From Leptodontidium sp. MPI-SDFR-AT-0119 (Eukaryota > Ascomycota > Leotiomycetes > Helotiales > Leptodontidiaceae): a stretch of 64,000 nucleotides of DNA. Below are positions 54,901 to 64,000 of this stretch, piece by piece. The stretch spans positions 1,798,001 to 1,862,000 of the forward strand of contig JAHLEZ010000014.1 in assembly GCA_020726505.1 (NCBI GenBank), given 5' to 3'. Position 1 is the stretch's first letter. Each line of letters opens with the position of its first letter. The position numbers and the translations under genes were made by a program. Under the pieces are notes generated by a model. It worked only from the letters and a program-made list of their open reading frames with translations, searched no databases and was not told the origin of the DNA.

Positions 54901-57346
54901 CTGGGCTACTACCACTTCCTTCATGTGATCCTTATACTTTGAACCCATGTCTTTATACTTCTTCATGCTCTGTGTTAGGAGAGTGTTCTTTGCCTCCAAG
55001 GTTCTAGTCACCTGCTTAGAAACGACGTTCGACAGCTGCAGTTTCTCGATGTTGTGTGTCTGAGTATCGACGAGGTTTTGTTGTTCCTCACAGGTACTGA
55101 AAATATTGTGTCCCATCTCAAGATACTCCTTGAGGCTCGTCAATAGTTTCTTCTTGACTTCGGGAGCGGTAGCTCTTGTGGCAGCGCTAGCAATCGTCTC
55201 CTTCTGATCTCCAGTTGGTTTGGTCACCTTCGATGCGGCAAAATGGCGAGTACTTGAGCTAGGCGCTCGAGAGATGAGATCGTTTGGTTTAACAGGTCTC
55301 GTCATGACCCGACTTTGGTTACTGCGTCGAGAGTCTGGTCTTGCCTCGGATTGGGCGCGGGAGGAAATTCGAGGAATTTCAGGGAAAGTGTTTTGGTCAT
55401 CAGGAACGTCGTTGTCTTTCGGCAGCATGCAGTTCGGAATTGGTCCCCAGCCAGCTTGATTCGGATGTCCGACCACATCTTGTGACGACTCATGCATTTC
55501 ACTGTTATAACTCTTCCCATGTCGATGGTCTGCTTCTTCATCCGCAGAGAACTGTGTGAGCTCAGCAGGAGGCGAGGCGTGTGAGCGAGCCACTTCAGTA
55601 TTGAAACTTGGTTGGTCTTGAACCCGGGAATGCTTTGGAGGATAAGAGCCCACCTGGTTTTCATCTATCCTGATATCCTTAGCAAAGTTTTGGGGTGGAA
55701 AATCCCGACTAGAAGCATGCACAATATGTGCAAGGGCATTGTTCTGAACAGATTCATCAGGCTGGCCAATCGCCTGTGCTGGAATTTCACGACTTCGCGC
55801 GGCCAGAGAAGCAGCAGCTGCACATTGAGTCTCTTTTGAAATTCTTTGTGCTTGACGAATGCCAGGCCCGGGAGGTCTTGTCCGCTTTTCGTTAGACATT
55901 CCCCAGGAAATAGAGCTGGTGGCTGTATCGTCACCCTGTAGTCTAGGCGAGCGATTCGACTCTTGTCGATGCGTAGTCGTTCTATCATGAGGAGATACAG
56001 GAAGCTCCGATGCTTCAGGGAATGGCAGTGTTGAAACCCGACCGCTACGTAAGATTAGTTTCATGATATTCTCATGTAGTAGGATGTACTTGCATTTGAG
56101 ACTTCCTCCGACCTGACCCAGCATTTCGCACGGCTGGTAAATTTGCCAACTGACTGTGGGAGTGTGTCTGTTGCTGGCCAGAGTCCCGTCGATCTGCTTG
56201 CATGTGGTTCAATCTTGGGCTTGTTGGATGCTTGGCATTGAGTACTGATTGCAGTTGTTGGCTAGTAAGCTCATCCTCTGAATCAGAATGTAATAATGGT
56301 GGCGAGGGAATATTTCTCGTCACTTCGTTCTGACCTGCAGCATATACATCATTTGTGGAAATGCGACTTGATTTTCCGTATTGTGAATGTCCCTTCTGAC
56401 GATGTTGAGATTGATTTTGCTTTGAACCGAGGGATTCAGGTGTGGTATCTTGAGCCTCATCATCTTGAACAACCCCGTGTGCTGGGAAGTGAACAGAGAC
56501 TTGAGGCATTGGTGTGGCTGTATTTTGAAGGTGGGGAAGACTGTTTGTTTCGTTGTCGGAATTGGATGGAAGGCTCTTCGTCATAGGCTGTGGCGTCGCA
56601 GAGTCCCATTGGCTTGTTTCTTTTTCTGGTTATTTACATTGCCTTGGTGGGAGACATGGATGAGATCACTTACGCATTGGCTCGAGAGCAGTTCTTGACG
56701 TCGTAGCCGCTGAGATCTTTGCTTCGAAGACATTATGAGGAATCCTCGGCGGCGGTCGAAGCGCGGGCGATTTAGATGGTGGCTGAAATTTGAAGCCAAT
56801 TCCTGGCTCTGCAGCATCATTGATGACAGGCCGCTCAATGAATCCCATCGATCTACTGCTCTCAGTCGCCAAGTGCTCCAATTGAACGACACCAGCAGAT
56901 CTTGGGGAAGGTTCAGCGTAGGAATCAGAGTTGATGAATGTGTCAAAATTTAGATCCTCGTCATTGCTGGTTGCTTCATCGCTGGTCTTGTCGGCAGCTT
57001 GACCTACAGCCGGGTTGGCAACAGGAATGGCAGACGGACCAAATGCTTGAGTCTCGGCTTCAATTTCGGGTTGAGTCTCGGGTTGAGTCTCAGCTTGCGT
57101 GTCAACTTCGAGAGGAACGTACTGGGTGTCCGGGACCACAGATGGATTGCTATCTTGGGCATCGACGGCCAAGAATTCTGCGTTCTCATCGTTGTCTGTA
57201 CTTCCTAGCTGACCAACTTCATCACCAACAGACACATGGTTCATGTCACCATGGAAGAGCTCATTCTCACTTGCACTCAATGAAGAGGATGGTGGCAATT
57301 GACTGTCAAAGTCCGCTCGTCCGAGGGGGGGCAGAAAGGGAGGCAT
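51990..57346 (-). CDS. Large coiled-coil protein, structural (possible chromosome-axis/SC type)
   Basis: Eight exons (56674-57346, 56118-56625, 54753-56044, 54652-54702, 54521-54604, 54240-54471, 54097-54192, 51990-54039) sum to 4986 nt, 1661 residues. The first ~680 residues are disordered: acidic, with TQAETQPETQPEIEAETQ repeats, then Ser/Arg/Pro-rich. Residues about 690-1350 form a long coiled coil with heptads (LKEYLEMGHNIF, SLEKVNESLTADKTAREHEA, QKLNNAQKTIETINEERDKY, YQEKESELRQTKQKLQEVQA). The last ~300 residues are disordered and basic, ending PKRRASSR. A central coiled coil with disordered ends and a basic C-terminus is the layout of transverse-filament proteins (Zip1/Sme4) but also of spindle-pole and nuclear-envelope proteins; no family motif decides. 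One intron (54605-54651) has a GC donor. Confidence 0.85.
54605..54651 (-). other. GC-AG intron in the coiled-coil gene
   Basis: The donor reads GCAAGT, the usual context for GC-AG introns, and the acceptor ATGCAG. The frame is correct only with this donor (RRLSI joined to VWKQKERLEE). Confidence 0.7.
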
Positions 57347-59414
57347 TGTGACTTCCTGACTGCGATGTGAGTAAATCCTGAAGTGTAGACGAGGTCAGGA
57401 GGGGTGTCTACCAACAAGAGGTGGGTTCAATAATTCTCTTACAATACCATGCAGATCAGAGAGAACTATTGGAGAAGACCGTGCAAATGGCAGAGGTGTA
57501 GGTGAGCAGCAGCCGCCAGTGAGGATGCTTTGTTGCTCCAAAGCCTAGAATGGCCAGTGACAGGCGTACGCAGCAATTATGCCCCCCCCAAGTAGACACC
57601 ACGAGACAAGATTGCCTTGGAGGTGGTTTTGGTGCAGGCAAGCTCTGCAGAAGAGATGGAGATCGATGAAGAAGCGGTTGACGGGTGATCGGTGATGAGG
57701 AGAGAAGGATGAGAAGGATGGAAAATGAGGTTGTTAGGAGAAAGGCCATGTCCTCTAGCAATCAAGCTAGAGGCCCTCGATTATCTTACACAGGCAGGTA
57801 CCTACTTAGAGACTGCGAAGAGCTTCACTGAAGGAAGACCAAAAAGAGAAGGAGTAACTGTAAACTAACGCACGTGCATCATGTACACGTGACCAGTTCT
57901 GATCACCTCCACAATCTCGTGCTGTTCTCAGAGGATGCTGGCATGGGGACAACCCGAATCTCCAAGGCGCTAGAAACGCAGAAGGAAGTGACGAGAAAAA
58001 TAACCAGAAGCTTCTCTTCGAACGTTGAGGCGGAAATTTCATGTCTGATTATCTCTTGATATTTGGGACAGTCTACCTGGGCATGTTCCAATTTTCTCAA
58101 TCCTACAACAAGCAGTCTTAAGATACGTAGAATCATGGACTGGGTAGTAAATACGAAGAGAGAGAAGGCGTAGATACTTTTGCGGAATCATTCCCACAAC
58201 ACAGCACTTCTACTAGATGATGCGAATGAAAAATTCCTCTTGCTTATCTTAACCACGCCAACCAAGTAAAAAGCAACTGGGAAGGTTCCACAGAATCAAC
58301 AATTCGTCTTGATGAATGCCTCACTTACCCACTTACTCCACTGCCCACGGTACACAGTATTCAACATTGGGTACTGTTGATCCTCACGAGATTGGACATA
58401 CGGATCTGTATGTTTCCTGATGCTTGTCAGCATTGGTCTCAAGATTTGATAAGGTCATTGGCCAACAAGAGCAACCAAATTTATTCCACTATATAATGTC
58501 AGTTAAGGGTCACAATCAATTCTAGACAGGCAGATCTCCACCAACAGCATTTTTTTCGCAGACAGTGTCGGGAGGCCACCAGGCTGAAGAGGTCAAATAC
58601 TCACCACCGTTTGGCCAATCCCGCTGCAAAAGGGCCACTTTGAAGCTATTTCCGGACCAGATCTTCTCTGCCTATGCCCGCCCAAGACTTGGAAACAGAA
58701 GAGCCCTTCATTCCACAGCGCGTACCAGTCCGGAGACAAGTCACAGTAGGCGACATGAGGCTTTTCAGGAGGCTTTTCAGGAGGCTTTTCAGGAGTCATC
58801 AGGGACCGCGGTTGCTGGAACTGAGGCCCACTGCGGCTTGCAGCTTCCATTCCAGTACCGTATCGTGAAAGACGTTATTCGAGCCTCGTCTTTCCAGAGC
58901 AGTCCCAATATAACTTCTCCGACACTGTGTTGTCGCATGTCAGCGATGACTACCGCCGTGGTGGATTTGATGAGGTCGAAGTTAGAAAGCCCGCTTAAGA
59001 AGACCCCTGAAGACGGCCGACGATTGGCCTAACCACCCCCAGAATAGACAGCGGCCAAGAGCGGTAGCACTAACTTAACCGCTGACCACCACCACGAGAA
59101 TCCTTTCTCACCAATCATTACCCCTTCATGGTGCAGCCCAGCCATGCTTGATGCTATCCATATCACCGTCGATTTGTTTCACAAATCCTTAGTCCTTGAA
59201 CATATTCCTGGGTGGGCCCAATGATAGGCCTCAAGGTAGGCGCTCTGCTTCTTAAGACTTGCAGCATTTCCGCATCAAGACGGGCTCATCACATTTTCCC
59301 CTCAAAGCGAAAGCCACTGTCACAACGTCTCTCACTTTCTCGTCACATCACATCCACTGCCGGCGCCTGAGCTAGTCGTGCTCGCTGTTAATATACTACC
59401 CGCATGTCATCAAG
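57347..59414. other. 2.1-kb spacer upstream of the membrane protein gene
   Basis: No convincing gene. A 155-codon plus-strand frame (58565-59032) contains a 12-bp tandem repeat but no recognisable domain and lies in sequence of no clear coding character. A C-run GCCCCCCCC (57581-57589) and CAAG/AGAAGG simple runs are present. The right end is the promoter of the gene at 59415, the left end that of the coiled-coil gene. Confidence 0.4.
58758..58793. repeat. 12-bp tandem repeat, three copies
   Basis: AGGCTTTTCAGG repeated exactly three times. On the plus strand it encodes EAFQ repeats if translated, and on the minus strand PEKP repeats; neither frame is a supported gene. Confidence 0.85.
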
Positions 59415-60167
59415 ATGAAGTCGATCTTTCTTTTGAGTTTGTTGCTGCATTTTCTATTTTCTATAGCTACAGCACAAGATCCTGTATCTTCTGAAATCTC
59501 GCCTTCGTCAACCGCAGCAGCAGCAACAACAAGCACCGTCTCTCTGACCCCTGAAATGTCTGCAAGCGCGGTGTCCTCACTATACCAGACGCTGGCAACG
59601 TCTGTTCCAACACAGCCAGGTGATGGTACGCAGAAACCTGCCAGAAGGAAGTAGGACATTTAACTAATTATTGTGCAGGACCCGCACCAGGAGATGCTGG
59701 ATCCTCACCAGCAAGCGGAGACTCGGCAGCTGGTGCTGAAGGAGCAGACCATGGCTCTATTGCCATTTCGAGAGGGGGCATAATAGCAATTATTGTCGTG
59801 GCAGTTTCGGTTTGCGTACTTGGAGGTAAGAGTCTCTCTGAGCCAGAAGGCAAGTAGCATTGTTAACATCCTCGCAGCTGTCTCAGCAATTCTGTTTTAC
59901 CTAGCCAAAAAACGATCGTGGCAGGTCCGAGAAAGCATTCGCAGGTCAGCAAGAAGAGTTGCAACAGCGTTGACTCCAAGGAGGTCGACATTCCCAAAGG
60001 ATGTACACAACAGATCGAATCGAGGCTTGACAAAGATAGACGAGGTTTCAACTCCGAGGCGCGCGAAAACGGCAGATGTTGAAAAGGCACATCCCAAGTT
60101 GATGTCGTTTGAGATGGCCGAGCCACAGTCGAAGCAGTCAAAGTGGGCGAGGAAGTTTGGTCGATGA
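59415..60167 (+). CDS. Small single-pass membrane protein with Ser/Thr-rich ectodomain
   Basis: Three exons (59415-59625, 59679-59825, 59878-60167) sum to 648 nt, 215 residues. A signal peptide (MKSIFLLSLLLHFLFSIATA) leads into a Ser/Thr/Ala-rich, probably O-glycosylated ectodomain (about 21-100). A transmembrane helix (GGIIAIIVVAVSVCVLG, extending to ILFYLA; about 103-128) follows, then a basic Arg/Lys/Ser-rich cytoplasmic tail. The layout is that of fungal Mid2/Wsc-like cell-wall sensors or Axl2-type anchors, but no WSC cysteine domain is present, so the function is open. The second intron lies in the transmembrane segment. Confidence 0.8.
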
Positions 60168-60303
60168 CGTGCAGGGCAGTCAGAGTTATGAGATTATGTT
60201 AATGTCCTGTACATGTTTTGATACCTTTATTTGCGCGGCGTTCTTAGGATCGAGGGTCGATTCTTCGAGGAGTGGGAGCCATTGGAGTCTGGAAATGAAT
60301 TGA

Positions 60304-62226
60304 TCACATATTCCTGAAAACATTTCCACTTGCACTTCTCCTCCCCTCATCTCGCCGTCCTTTTCGTGCTTGTGGTGCTTCTCCCTTTTCCTTTTCCTTG
60401 CCCTTCCGTCCTCCAGTAGGGGCAAACGTAACTTGACGTTCACCAACAATATCACCCTTGTTCTTGCTGACTCGGCCAGTGCTCTGTGTCCGAGCTCCGA
60501 GAGCCTTATCCTGCCGCTGATGCCCAGATTTTTTATATGACGATGATGAGATGCGCATCTCGGGCTTTGGCTTCGGCTTGATAATCTCATCATCCTCACT
60601 ATCACTGCCATCACTGTTGACAGCCGCAACTTGAGCGGAACCATCAACCTTCGTGCTAGGATTGAGGGCCTGGAACTCTCTACTCCTCTCATCCACAGCA
60701 AATTCGTCATCCTCGAACAGTTTCCCGAACCGACTGTCCCCAAGTATACCCATTCCTTCATCCACCTTCTCTCTGCGCTCTTGTCTCTTGAGAAGCTTAT
60801 CGACCAAATTTTGGTTGACCTTGACCTTCTTACTTCCTCTGATTCTGGTAGCTCTCTCCTTCTCAACCTTTTCTTTGACTCTCTTCGTTCTCTCTTCATC
60901 CCAGATATATGGGTTGGCAATGAGTCTCGCCTCTTCGTAGAGTTTGGATGCAACGAAATATCCGTGCATGTAAGGCCGTAGCAAATTTGTTGTTCCAACA
61001 AGATGGCCCAAGTTGATGGCTTTGAGCTCGGGAAGAGTCAAGAACTTGTAATTGTCATAAGTCTCCGCCGGGGCCTCCTCTGCCATTTCCTCAACCATGT
61101 TATCCAAGAAGCTACACCATTTTGGAGCCGGGCCAAGCTGCGGTACGAAAAATGCGTGCTGTTGTTTCCCTTCATTTGCCGTCAAGATCATACCACTGTC
61201 TTTGCACCACGCAACAGAGTTTATGTCCACCGCTGGTTCCACGGAAGTCCACGCTTTCCCATCTGCCTCATCCCACAGCTTGATGATTCGCTTGTCGGCC
61301 GAAAGAATCTTCTTTTCCTGTGATGAAGTCGTCATGTGCATGAGCGTCTTGATGGGGTAGCCATATCCTTGGTCTTTCCGTAAGAGTGGCACAGGCTTTC
61401 GAAGATCAAAAAGCTGGACTAATCCTTTCGAAGTGCCAACAGCCAGGGACTCGCCTGATCGACTGAAGTCAAGCGCACTCACTTCTCCCTCTTGCCCGGC
61501 TAGAATTCCAACCCTAGACTTAGATCTAGGATCCCAAAACTCAACCGTGCCTATTGAGGTCCCAAAGGCCAACAGGTTGTGGCTATCTTCTGCAATGGCT
61601 GCACAATTGACACTGCCCACATTGATTCCTCCCTGTAGCGCACCGCCTCCAGCAGTTGTCATGTCATCCCCACCAACGTCTACCTGGTATGGTTTCATGT
61701 ATCTCCCAATTTCCAGGTTTAGTCGATAAACTTCCCCACTGCCCTCTGCATTGACTCCAACTGCAGGAACCAAAGCTTCCGCCGAATGTCTGTCATATTG
61801 GAGATCTCGTCCGTATCTTGGAAGACGAGTCTGATAGTGACATCCTCCTGGGGTATGGAATTCGAGTCGTCGATCTGTCTGCAAATGCAAGGATTTCGAG
61901 TAGTCGGACGAGAGGAGTATGAAAGAATGATTCAAGGTTGTCGTGTGCCGCGCAAAAGAGAGCGAAAGATTGGGAAGGTAGTGGGCGTGGATCTGCGGTT
62001 TATATGTCCCCGTACTCATCACCCATTCTCCATCTTCACTGACTCTTACACATGCACTGGCCTCTTCGAATTCGAAGTCTTGGAGGAGTTCGACTCGATT
62101 GGCGTACTCGGGGTCATTCTTCAAGCTGCGCTTCCTCTGGCGAGCCAGCCAGTCAGGCAATGGTCTGGCGGTCGAGGCACCAGAGATGGTGTAAACCAAC
62201 ACCTCGTTGGAGTTCGTGAGCTTCAT
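60304..62226 (-). CDS. ENP2: ENP2/NOL10 WD40 ribosome biogenesis protein
   Basis: A single exon of 640 residues. It begins MKLTNSNEVLVYTISGAST and then ARPLPDWLARQRKRSLKNDP, the conserved Enp2/NOL10 opening. RVELLQDFEFEEASACVRVS and SADKRIIKLWDEADGK are also characteristic. WD40-like repeats cover about residues 40-350 (NLLAFGTSIGTVEFWDPRSK, SLAVGTSKGLVQLFDLRKPV). The conserved PRFGKLFEDDEF-like block (DSRFGKLFEDDEFAVD) lies at about 500-515, and the C-terminus is Lys/Arg-rich. Enp2 is a nucleolar component of the small-subunit processome, like Bfr2 elsewhere in this window. Its 3' end is 136 bp from the membrane-protein gene and it is divergent from MED13. Confidence 0.94.
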   Translation of the reverse strand: MKLTNSNEVLVYTISGASTARPLPDWLARQRKRSLKNDPEYANRVELLQDFEFEEASACVRVSEDGEWVMSTGTYKPQIHAHYLPNLSLSFARHTTTLNHSFILLSSDYSKSLHLQTDRRLEFHTPGGCHYQTRLPRYGRDLQYDRHSAEALVPAVGVNAEGSGEVYRLNLEIGRYMKPYQVDVGGDDMTTAGGGALQGGINVGSVNCAAIAEDSHNLLAFGTSIGTVEFWDPRSKSRVGILAGQEGEVSALDFSRSGESLAVGTSKGLVQLFDLRKPVPLLRKDQGYGYPIKTLMHMTTSSQEKKILSADKRIIKLWDEADGKAWTSVEPAVDINSVAWCKDSGMILTANEGKQQHAFFVPQLGPAPKWCSFLDNMVEEMAEEAPAETYDNYKFLTLPELKAINLGHLVGTTNLLRPYMHGYFVASKLYEEARLIANPYIWDEERTKRVKEKVEKERATRIRGSKKVKVNQNLVDKLLKRQERREKVDEGMGILGDSRFGKLFEDDEFAVDERSREFQALNPSTKVDGSAQVAAVNSDGSDSEDDEIIKPKPKPEMRISSSSYKKSGHQRQDKALGARTQSTGRVSKNKGDIVGERQVTFAPTGGRKGKEKEKGEAPQARKGRRDEGRRSASGNVFRNM

Positions 62227-62770
62227 GAGGAAGATGCGCTATGCATTTCACAGAGGTTGCTCTGATCTGCTCTGCTTCTGTTTTTGTTTCTGCCCGAGGC
62301 GAGGCTACTGCCAGAAAATAAAATATTTCCTCAGAAGCCTTCTAGTGGCGGGTAGGCCCGCCACAGCGGATCTGCACGGCCACAGGAGGAGCAAGTCCCT
62401 TGCTGAGCACTGCAACTGTGACAGCCTCACTGTCGCAAGGCCGGCCCTGACATCAACAACAGACCAAGTCACAACCCGGCATCCTGAAGAGCACAAACGT
62501 CCCTAGTTTCGTCCTTGAGTTCATCTATTGTACAATCAACATTCTACGGCTGGTCTGCTTCAAGCGATCGCTTTGGCCGCTGGCTGCGATGATGGAGCCC
62601 TGCGAATTCGACAACTGCTCCACCTGCCAACGATCCATTCTCTCTCTAGCCTCGTCCCAAGTCGACTGTCAGCTGAATATTCTTCTCGAGGGCCGGAGGT
62701 AATCTTACCTGCCGTGGTGTGACAAGCAGCTTCCGCTGTTCAGGGGGAGTTCTCATGATTTACGACTACC
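62227..62770. promoter_or_regulatory. Divergent promoter region ENP2 / MED13
   Basis: About 544 bp between two start codons facing away. No repeat or TATA box was recognised. Confidence 0.4.
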
Positions 62771-64000
62771 ATGGAGCCCAGCGAGTATCTTACGAATGTA
62801 ATATCTTTTGTGAGTTGCTTCCGAACGAGCTTCCCGCAATTTCTAACCCTTCAATAGAATAATTTTGCTTCAATTAATTATGAATACTTCGAGTCACAAA
62901 CTACATCTTCCGTAGCGGCCAGGAAACATCTTCAACGGGTTGAGGCAGGATGGAGGCAGGATGGGAGATTAGTACACCACGATCCTTACCGGGAAGGCAT
63001 TTGGGTGTTCTACAGTGGCAACGTCCCTACTGCCTCTCCTACGAAAGAATCCCAGATTCCCAATGCCTCTGTGGACATTCAGGGCCTGGGCGTGTTTCAG
63101 CGGGAAAGGGGGGTTTATGAACCAGCTAGTCTGGCGCGGAGCAGGCAAACTCTGGGAGGTTCCATGACTGCTGGAAGCGCCAGCTCATCCCCATCATCAT
63201 CACTAGAGACGACTCTCCGAAATGCGCAGGCCCTCAATGCGAAATCTCTCCAGACGAATGCCAGCCTAAGTGTAATGCAAGAGCCTCCGACCCCGTCACC
63301 AGGTGCAAAAACAGAGTTCACTGCTTCTGCAAAGGACATACATGAATATTTCATCTCTGCAGTCCTCAGCTCAATAGTCTACTTTCTTTGTCATGACCAT
63401 GGCTTCATACCGTTGAACTCGAGGACTTTGATTCTGGCTTCATCGAGGACAAGTGCTAAGCCCGGCAGCGAGATTGAACTTGCTACTTTGGATATCAGCC
63501 TCACCTCATTGGGCGTGCTTGTAATCAAGGCACACTCCGATATGGCACCTGGGCTCCAAACTTTAAGAGACGTCCCCAGCCCAGCTAGTACAACTTGTGA
63601 CCTCTCTCCGGGTACGGCCTTGTGGCTCGCGCCTAGTGGGAGTGCTGCCAAGTTTTACAGTGCGCCGGATGACAAGAAAATGCCAGGAAATTTGTCCATT
63701 GCTCAGCTTCAGGGTACTTCGTTCGATCCGAGGCAAAATGGGGGTGTCAATCCCCTGACTATCAGGTCATGGCAATCGAGGTGTCTTGGGTGGTTAGCTG
63801 CAAAAGGTCTGAACTCAGCAGCTCTTGAAGCTGGCGGCTGGCTTTATGTACAGATTCTTGGTGGCCACCTGCCGTACTCCAATTCCGACTCTCAAGGTAT
63901 ACCGCTTCTGGAAGAGTTGGCTATTGTTCCTTGGCCAGCATTGTTATGTTTCCAAACCTCAAGTTCATCTGGAGCTCGTGATTCGCACATAACGGATTCC
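62771..64000 (+). CDS. Mediator complex subunit 13 (MED13/SSN2), 5' part
   Basis: The gene continues past the right edge. Exon 1 (62771-62809) encodes MEPSEYLTNVISF and joins at 62858 to NNFASINYEYFESQT with an intact frame to 64000. About 394 residues are visible. The N-terminal MED13 domain shows VHHDPYREGIWVFYS, DIHEYFISAVLSSIVYFLC, GTALWLAPSGSAAKFYSAP, WLAAKGLNSAALEAGGWLYVQ and IPLLEELAIVPWPALLCF. MED13 anchors the CDK8 kinase module to Mediator and contributes to repression and activation in the nucleus. The domain order and the WPALLCF ending of the module agree with the family. The intron is 48 nt. Confidence 0.87.

Noticed and set aside
58565..59032. Plus-strand frame of 155 codons
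   Set aside because: Contains a 12-bp tandem repeat and otherwise unremarkable sequence with no known domain.
1..64000. CRISPR arrays, insertion sequences, retrotransposon or viral remnants
   Set aside because: No regularly spaced repeats, terminal repeats, transposase, integrase or reverse transcriptase motifs were seen.

Overview
The window comes from a filamentous ascomycete (Pezizomycotina). The evidence is many short spliceosomal introns (about 45-90 nt), two Zn2Cys6 regulators, a fungal-type eRF3 with a Q/G/Y/N-rich N-terminus, a secreted vpr-type subtilase, an Izh/PAQR protein and fungal Mediator, Enp2 and Bfr2 orthologues. The gene set would suit Leotiomycetes, but that placement is an inference without a database search. 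No rRNA, tRNA, CRISPR, transposon or viral element was recognised.

Layout. 0-5.2 kb is a dense housekeeping block: a CCDC130/Cwc16 splicing factor (partial, minus), SPF30/SMNDC1-like Tudor splicing factor (plus), the mitochondrial complex I assembly ATPase IND1 (minus) and the ribosome-biogenesis factor BFR2 (plus). 5.6-8.9 kb is a secreted subtilisin-like protease with an apparent 1-nt frameshift. 10.1-22.5 kb holds eRF3/Sup35, a Yrb30-like RanGTP-binding protein, a PAQR/Izh membrane receptor, the tRNA m5U methyltransferase TRM2, a TLC-domain protein and a 101-aa acidic protein. 22.5-30.9 kb is gene-poor: one small Ser-rich protein gene sits between 3.5-kb and 4.5-kb spacers. 30.9-36.3 kb encodes a 1740-aa WD40/solenoid protein.

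37.5-45.7 kb looks like a small catabolic cluster: a family VIII-type serine esterase, a Zn2Cys6 regulator and a Baeyer-Villiger monooxygenase. Repeated 8-bp CGG-N2-CCG palindromes lie upstream of both enzyme genes. A Baeyer-Villiger enzyme turns a ketone into an ester and an esterase would cleave it, so the three genes make a plausible self-contained ketone-degradation module. This is the most interesting proposal in the window.

47-64 kb holds an alkylguanine-DNA alkyltransferase, a second Zn2Cys6 regulator, mitochondrial bL33, a 1661-aa coiled-coil protein whose layout recalls synaptonemal-complex or other structural chromosome proteins, a small single-pass membrane protein, ENP2 and the 5' end of MED13. 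Exon structures were worked out by hand. For most multi-exon genes the exon lengths were summed and give an intact frame. The subtilase fails that test by exactly one base.
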